Assembly: GCA_910589415.1 (NCBI GenBank)
Contig: OU342634.1
Location: forward strand, 38,494,723-38,558,722
Direction: 5' to 3'
DNA length: 64,000 nt
Origin: Malachius bipustulatus
Lineage: Eukaryota > Arthropoda > Insecta > Coleoptera > Melyridae
Numbering within the stretch: the first letter of the stretch is position 1; each line of letters begins with the position of its first letter. A program made the position numbers and the translations under genes. This document shows positions 58,104 to 64,000 of the stretch, piece after piece. A model generated the notes under the pieces. It saw only the letters and a list, made by a program, of their open reading frames with translations, was not told the DNA's origin and searched no databases.

Positions 58104-59180
58104 ATACAGGATGTTTCTTAATAACATGCGAATATTTAAGGAGGTTATTCTTGGGTCAATTTTGAGAAAAAAACTTTATATGAACGTATGTCCTAAAAGT
58201 CTTAACTTTTGAACTACAGGGTGCTAAAATTTAAAGAAAAAAACTTGTTTTTTATTATAACTCTGATATTAGCCTAGATATTTTTTTGAAATTTGGTACA
58301 CGTCTTCTATGCATCAACATGCATTTCATGAGGCAAAAACAATTTTAGTACTTTTACCAGTGGCGTCTGTACGGGTTTTGAATTAAATGTTTTTGAAGAA
58401 AAATATGTTATGCCACTGCTTTTTCTTAAAGTAAAAATTATTTTTGAAGTCCCCATCCCTTTCCAAGCAAATGTGGTCTCTTGATTTTTTTCCGTTTGAC
58501 GTACTGTTTTTGCATAAAAAAGTAAAACTCAATCATTAACACCGCGGTAGACCACTTATAAGAACAATAACTTTGAACAGTTTATTTAAGAAAATAATTT
58601 TTAAACTGTAAAATTATGAAAAAAAGTAATCTACATACATTTTGGAATAGTAACACTAAACTAGGTAGAAAACTGTCAAAACTTTTATGTTTACAAAACA
58701 AAATCTGCTTCTTACCAAATACCTAGATCGTTTTTAATACTTGTTAATGATTGAGTTTTATTTTTTTATGCAAAAACTATACGTCAAACGGAAAAAAATC
58801 AAGATACCACATTTGCTTGGAAAGGGATGGCGACTTCAAAAATAATTTTTACTTTAAGAAAAAGCAGTGGCGTAACATATTTTTCTTCAAAAACATTTAA
58901 TTCAAAACCCGTACAGACGCCACTGGTAAAAGTACTAAAATTGTTTTCGCCTCATGAAATGCATGTTGATGCATACAAGGCGTGTACCAAATTTCAAAAA
59001 AATATCTAGGCTAATATCACAGTTATAATAAAAAACAAGTTTTTTTCTTTAAATTTTAGCACCCTGTAGTTCAAAAGTTAAGACTTTTAGGACATACGTT
59101 CATATAAAGTTTTTTTTCTCAAAATTGACCCAAGAATAACCTCCTTAAATATTCGCATGTTATTAAGAAACACCCTGTAT
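58104..59180. mobile_element. foldback element, ~430-bp arms, terminal ACAGGGTGTTTC-type motif
   Basis: The left arm from 58104 (tatacaggatgtttcttaat) and right arm to 59180 (attaagaaacaccctgtata) pair almost base for base for about 430 bp each. They share tgaactacagggtgctaaaa, ccagtggcgtctgtacgggt and catccctttccaagcaaatg. The spacer (about 58545-58720) is unique AT-rich DNA. High arm identity implies recent formation or frequent correction. No transposase. Confidence 0.8.
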
Positions 59181-59589
59181 AAAAAAAAAAACTCTAAGGA
59201 CATAGAAAACTCATTTTATGTTTCAGAATCCACCAGCGGCGCACTGTAAAAAAGTTCAGGTGAAGAAAATGGGGCATGACTCCCGAATAAATAGCTCCCT
59301 CTAGATTTTCACAACAATTTCGTATGCCCAATGATTTAAGCCCTACAATGAAGTTTGACTACAAATTAGAACTAAATATCTCAAAAGCTATGGAAGCTGT
59401 ACCAAACTGTAATAAACACGATTTTAATTTGAAATTTCAACACCCTTTAGATCGGTAACGAAGCGGTTGCGGGCCTATGTTCAAGGGTCGTTTAGATAGT
59501 TTCAAGTTCTATCGACAAAAAGTACCGATAAAATTATTTTCTTTCACTGCCCGATAGATGGTGCTGATATCTGTATTCTTATAAGGTAC

Positions 59590-59730
59590 CTGTATTACCG
59601 ACACTGACGCTTACTATATAGGGTAACGCATTCTCATTTTCACAAAAAGCTGGGATGTCAAATTCAACTTCAAAAACGTCAGATTTTGTAGTAAACTAAC
59701 CCTAGTAAGCGTTAGTGTCGATAATACAGA
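59590..59730. repeat. hairpin repeat, ~33-bp arms
   Basis: ctgtattaccgacactgacg..cttacta..agggt at 59590-59623 returns inverted as accctagtaagcgttagtgt..cgataatacag at 59699-59730. Probably a small MITE; the outer gatatctgtatt/aatacagatatc words extend the pairing. Confidence 0.6.
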
Positions 59731-59849
59731 TATCTTTTATACCTACTATAAAAATTACCAGTCATTCCGGCCAGAATTAGCTAATGTCATTGTTCCAGAC
59801 TTGACAAGTAACGTTTTTTATCAACAATTGAAAGTTAAAAAAAGATGAA

Positions 59850-60345
59850 AAAGATTAAAAGGTGAAAGAAAATTATCTGCGCGCTGGGTGCCGCAGACGT
59901 TTCTTGACAATTGACCAAAAGCGGGTAGGTACGGTTTGACATGTCGCGCGAGTGTCTTGAATTGCATAAAAAAAAATCCGGCTAAATTTTTGACTCCCGA
60001 GAATCCAGTGGATCGTAGTGGGAGAACCATCCGAAGAAGTCGAAAGTCGTTCTTTATTCGAGAAAAGTGATTGCAACAGTTTTTTGGGCAGCCGTGGAAT
60101 TCTTATGATTGAATACCTTTAGAAAGGTGAAACCATCAACCAACCCCATTACAAAGATATCGCAATCACCCTATTCTCCCGATCTAGTTCCCATTGATTT
60201 TTTTTTATTTCCAAATTTGAAAAAAATTCTCGGGGAATGTCTACGAATGTCGACGTGGAAACGGTAGAACGGTATTTTTTGGGTTCAGTCAAAGAACTTT
60301 TAGACACAAAATAAACCAAAGAGTTAGCTCCTTTCATATGTACCT
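59850..60345 (+). pseudogene. mariner-family transposase remnant
   Basis: Frame-broken pieces match mariner order: KLSARWVPQTFLTIDQK at about 59868 (the linker before the first catalytic Asp), then NSFLGSRGILMIEYL with KGETINQPHY near 60078-60150 (the VFWD..GI..IDYL..G.TIN block), then a jump to the C-terminal SR-SS(S)H*FFF piece near 60180 and VETVERYFLGSVKELL near 60256. The HQDNAPAH-type segment with the second Asp is deleted. Catalytically dead; inverted terminal repeats were not found. Confidence 0.7.
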
Positions 60346-61820
60346 GGTAATTAGGAACACACCTGCATGCATAAACAAAAAATTTCCACGAGTTAGCTAA
60401 TTTTAAAGTGTAAGGTTAAAAATCAACGTAAATAATAATCTACTCTTCTCATTAGATCAATAAATAATATCTATCATCTCAGTATAGGTAGATCCTTTTT
60501 CAGTAGGTAGTATAATAGGCCCATGTCCTTAATATAAACAAGTAAATTTGAATTCCATTCAAAGCACCAAAGCATCAGTACATTCCTTTTATCCCACACT
60601 ATTATACCGGAGCTGGTATTATGTACGCTTCTCATTACCAAAACATCAGTAAGCAGTTACATATTGAGTACTATAGCGGCTAATTACAACTAACTCAATT
60701 AATATGCTAATTCAAACTATGAATTTCGTCACTCAATATTGTAATAATAAACAGGAATTGATATGCGTATCAAGAGCGCAGCAGTTTGGCAAACGTGAGC
60801 GGTGTACGACCAAATTTGTTTGGATACGATCGCGAAAATTACCCGATTCTGGAGCTTCATTGTGGGAATTGTGGGAAAGTCGGTGGCAGTGTTGAAAATT
60901 TGAATACCCCAGTAAAAACTAAAAGCCCTTTGGCATTTATTTTCGAGTCAGAGTCGAAGCGTTCTTTAGCCGAATAACACTGATTTGAATACTGTAATAA
61001 ACATATCTTTCTATAGCCTAGAAAAGCCCTAATCTACATAGAGTGCTGTGAAATCAGGAAACGTATTTTCCGAAGCAGGTTATGAATATTCACGGGTTGT
61101 TTTTCACTAATGGGTCACATCATATCTTCGAGAGATATGTAAATAACCCTTTGTGATAGATATAAAACCGCAAGAACGACATTCGCTACTGGCGTTTCGC
61201 AAAATCCGAATCCAATATTTATTGGAGCATTTAGAAACAACGACTTCAATAGAATAAGTATATTAAAAAAAAAATAGATTTAAATTTAGAAAAGGATACG
61301 ATACGTGTACCTAATTCATTTTGTTTTTCTATTATTTTTGACAAGGTAAATTTCTGTTGATTTCTATAGAGCTTCAAGAAAAGATCATTTAAAATAATGG
61401 TCACAATAATGAAGGAATTCAATTTTATTGTTTGTTATTAAACTGCGAGTTTGAAGGAATAATTGAGATGTTCATTATATCTAACTTTAAAGGTTCCTAC
61501 TATAATACCAAAGGTACGTTTTCGCTATATTAACTACGAGTATATTAATTATACTACCTACAAACAAAGCAGTTTTATTTATAAAAGTTCCAGGTTATTG
61601 TAGTTTAGAACCCCTAACAGTTCATTATAAATTAGTTATGTTAATACCGAACTCATTTATGTTCATATTTTTGCTCTAGATTGGTTTTCTAGTCATTACT
61701 TTTTTTATACTTATATATACTTATGAGAATCAATGTGTAGTTCTTGAATTAATAAAAACCTCTGCATTAGTAGTGTAAAGTTCATAAATCCATGACAACT
61801 CTACTGTTATAGCGAGGATA
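60346..61820. other. gene-free stretch
   Basis: No recognisable gene. A GC-elevated patch at 60770-60965 has an open frame of 63 codons with HCGNCGKVG, which is not enough to name. The remainder is AT-rich. Confidence 0.45.
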
Positions 61821-61824
61821 ATAC

Positions 61825-61834
61825 TATATAAAAG
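61825..61834 (+). promoter_or_regulatory. TATA box upstream of the hammerhead
   Basis: TATATAAAAG in the sequence actatataaaagacacgcac. A start 25-30 nt downstream (about 61855-61862) would put the hammerhead ~70 nt into the transcript. Inferred from spacing only. Confidence 0.35.
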
Positions 61835-61928
61835 ACACGCACGTTTCTCTGGTTGCCTACTTACTCATTTGAAAATTAACAGCCACTACAAAACGAAAAC
61901 ACCAGTTAGAATAGATAGAACTTCCAAA

Positions 61929-62043
61929 TTTCGTATAGCATGTGTGGTTTAGAGCTGACTGATATGATATGCTGATGAGTCCATAATAAGGACGAAACGG
62001 TACCGTCCATGTCTTCAGTCTTCTCCTCGCATGCTGTACGAAA
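61929..62043 (+). ncRNA. hammerhead ribozyme, type I, with short stem III
   Basis: Core CTGATGA at 61972-61978 and GAAA at 61994-61997 flank stem II (GTCC 61979-61982 / GGAC 61990-61993, 7-nt loop). Stem III is minimal: CGG 61998-62000 / CCG 62003-62005 plus the A-U closing pair, 2-nt loop. The cleavage site is GTC ending at 62007. Stem I pairs ATATG (61967-61971) with CATGT (62008-62012), then an internal loop (TATG / CT), then GACTGA (61957-61962) with TCAGTC (62015-62020). An outer stem of 14 pairs (61929-61942 with 62030-62043, one G-U) closes the whole. All conserved core positions are present. Such short-stem-III type I hammerheads are known in animal retroelements (Penelope-like and retrozyme-like), often acting as dimers; GGTACC is itself palindromic. 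No Penelope-type ORF was found nearby. Confidence 0.9.
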
Positions 62044-62657
62044 GTTTTTCTAATTTGTTCTGTAAAGAATCTTTAGTGGCAAATTTAAATTAGAACCTAA
62101 ATCCCAATAAAATTCATCAAATTATATTATACTAGCCATTACTGAACTATGCTTAGCAATACTTGCGTGATTCATTCAGACAAAGGCTTCCTGAAATATC
62201 AGTTAAAACTTTCACTCTGTCAGATATTCAGCGAAAAAACGTTTAGTGTAGACATGCAGAAGTTATTTACTTTTTTCTCCAGCTATGGCTTCCTTAAGGA
62301 GATACGACCAATTGTGTGGCAAAAAAATGACAGCAATTGTACTGCGGATAGGTACACTTCTATTTAGGAAGAAGAATAGTATCTAGATGTATACCCAGAT
62401 TAAGACCTTACTTTGAAAACATGGAATGACAACAGAGTTCAAGTGATTTCCAAATGAATTCACCATACGAAAATTATTGACGAGATCAAGACATAATGGT
62501 ACTGCAAGAGAAATAGTAGACATCTCAGTTTAAAATAGATCTTATCTTACACCCTAATTTGGTAATGAATTTGGAGACGCATTGGATGACAATAATAATT
62601 AATCAAACAGAACATGCTTTCCATTTTGTACAAGTTTGACGATTATCAACCGCGAAA

Positions 62658-62752
62658 TTTTTTTTTACATCGTCTCATGGAATATGGATACTTGGGTTAT
62701 GGTAAGAAGCGGCTACGCACCCTGAGTGACTAGGCCACCACGGGGCCTTTTC
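62658..62752 (-). repeat. tRNA-derived SINE fragment
   Basis: The minus strand reads ccccgtggtggcctagtcac then agggtgcgtagccgcttc, a tRNA-like head with an A-box-like tggcctagt, and ends ~80 nt later in an A-run (T-run at about 62659-62668 on the plus strand). The B box is degenerate. It sits just before the LINE remnant. Confidence 0.5.
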
Positions 62753-62786
62753 GCCATTCCCGCACGTTGATCTTACTAAAAGCTAT

Positions 62787-63825
62787 TAACACCACGCCGT
62801 TTGCGGATATGGCAATTCTACCGGACTTACCACCTCTCCATATTTATTTGGAGAGAGAAGCTTGATGAACTACATATTATAAATGCTATAAATGGCAAGA
62901 AGCTTGCTAAAGGCTATAACTTGAAGCGAACCAGGTTACTGAATAACATAGAAAGTCACAGTCTACTGGGAATGCCCTCGGAGATAATGCCTAAGAAAAT
63001 CACGAGCCTAATAATAGAAGGAGAAGGAGTTATAAGGTCCTTCTCCCGGGAACAGACGTGTGGGCAGACAACAAAAATGAACTCCTAATAGCAGATTTCA
63101 GATGGTTTATCGATGGATCTAAGACATCCACAGAAACTGGAGCTGAGTGTGTAGCGCTGGTTCGAAGAAGAGAAGTCTTCTTGAGCCTGGGCCTTCACGC
63201 AACTAGTTTCCAGGCCTAAATCTATGATGGCACAGAAGCACCTAGCTCCAGCCACTGCAAGTCAAAGTTGGTCTGGAACTGCTAACTAACCTTGAATGAG
63301 AGAACGAACTTGTCGACTCTCCGGCTAGGATAGGTGTCGAATGCGAATTTTTCTGACCAGAACCAGCATTTGGCATATCACCGAAGATTGCCGAAACAAC
63401 AATACGCAACTTGACTCCTCGCAAAAGTCCTCCAGCATTGGTAATACTTATCAAGATTGGACCATTCGAAGGCTTCAGATGAGATAACTGAAGCCCTTAA
63501 TAGGCGCATATGCTGTGCACTTAAGGCTGAATCATCATCTGCACAGGATGGGTTTAGCGAACAGCGCTGAATGCCGCTTGTGCTTATAGGATGACGAAAC
63601 AACAAAACACATCCTATGCGAGTGTCCCGCTTTGGGTAGAACCAGACTACAGGCATTTTAGAGAGACTTTCTCACACCAGAGACATTGATACATTACCGA
63701 TATTCAAGATGGTCAGCTTTTTCAAAGAGACTGAGCTGAAGGTGTTGATGTAGCACGATTAGATGTGAGCCACAATAGACCTATGGTCACAGTGGAGGTG
63801 TCACAATGGCCTACTAACCATAAAT
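62787..63825 (+). pseudogene. 3' half of an RNase-H-bearing LINE (R1/I/LOA-type)
   Basis: Pieces in order: TTPFADMAILPDLPPLHIYL (62790; the conserved linker between RT and RNase H), KLAKGYNLKRTRLLNNIESH, then FIDGSKTSTETGAE near 63108 (RNase H first motif, with catalytic Asp in FIDGS), NSAECRLCL then a TAG stop and DDETTKHILCECPALGR (63560-63640; CX2CX8HX4C), then a 3' UTR with gtggaggtgtcacaatgg. Multiple frameshifts and stops. The 63300-63480 part is scrambled. Same family as the fragments at 23945-24262 and 54722-54786; this is its longest copy here. Confidence 0.78.
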
Positions 63826-64000
63826 ACTATCTAATGTAGTCTACTAAAACCTTTGCAACCTTTTCATAGAAGCCAGAAAACCCTTCTACCTAGTTTTAGT
63901 ACCTTAAACCCTAAACTATTGAGTTTGAGACTGATATACTGTATACTTACCTCTTATGTATTTATTCATTGTGTATTGGTGGGAATCCGCGCCGTCTGCT
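63826..64000. other. gene-free window end
   Basis: Short AT-rich flank after the LINE 3' end; nothing recognised. Confidence 0.5.

Noticed and set aside
61800..63100. Penelope-like element around the hammerhead
   Set aside because: No RT or GIY-YIG-like frame is recognisable within 1 kb; the association is known from other genomes only.

Overview
This window looks like an AT-rich, repeat-dense stretch of an arthropod nuclear genome, most likely an insect. I saw no operons, ribosome-binding sites or long host genes. Instead there are several non-LTR retrotransposon families, one Ty3/Gypsy element, BEL/Pao and mariner remnants, tRNA-derived SINE pieces and many hairpin-forming elements. The abundance of short GGTA/TACC words and of foldback repeats would suit a hemipteran, but that placement is a guess. 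No complete host gene was found. Two short minus-strand hydrophobic reading frames (48874-48978 and 23079-23429) are the only hints of host exons.

Left third (1-14500). A GC-rich block at about 784-1861 resembles a solo LTR. After its TATA box it carries seven consecutive hairpins whose stems differ but whose 9-nt loops keep one consensus (YGNRNUGAG); this is the strongest candidate for an undescribed structured RNA. Next come a small hairpin element (2086-2239), a ~1.4 kb foldback (4259-5680), a decayed non-LTR element with endonuclease and RT remains (8640-10020, called family X here), more hairpin elements, and an exact 171-bp tandem duplication (13516-13857).

Middle (14500-32300). A young-looking Gypsy element (14508-21012; LTRs that read as identical, TSD ttaat) has a frameshifted gag, lacks the integrase core, and is split inside its RT by a 5'-truncated LINE with a TGAAAC-repeat tail. 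At 24.36-28.19 kb a ~205-bp satellite is interrupted by two LINEs in opposite orientation, each with its own TSD. One of them is the best copy of family X. A third, decayed copy of X lies at 31.0-32.2 kb.

Right half (32300-64000). A foldback at 33.3-35.0 kb encloses a broken cysteine-rich ORF. A 955-bp non-coding element made of repeated TGGACGTCC words has a 10-bp TSD (38116-39070). These are followed by MITEs, a SINE head, a head-to-head array of ~300-bp repeats (47.1-48.6 kb), a graveyard of BEL/Pao and LINE pieces (49.3-51.7 kb), further foldbacks (54.3-55.3 and 58.1-59.2 kb), a mariner remnant (59.85-60.35 kb), a full hammerhead ribozyme motif inside a long stem (61929-62043), and an RNase-H-bearing LINE 3' part (62.8-63.8 kb). 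The non-autonomous sequences (satellite, hairpin elements, SINEs) have served as landing sites for the autonomous retroelements, giving a layered insertion history. All calls rest on reading the sequence by eye; no database search was possible.
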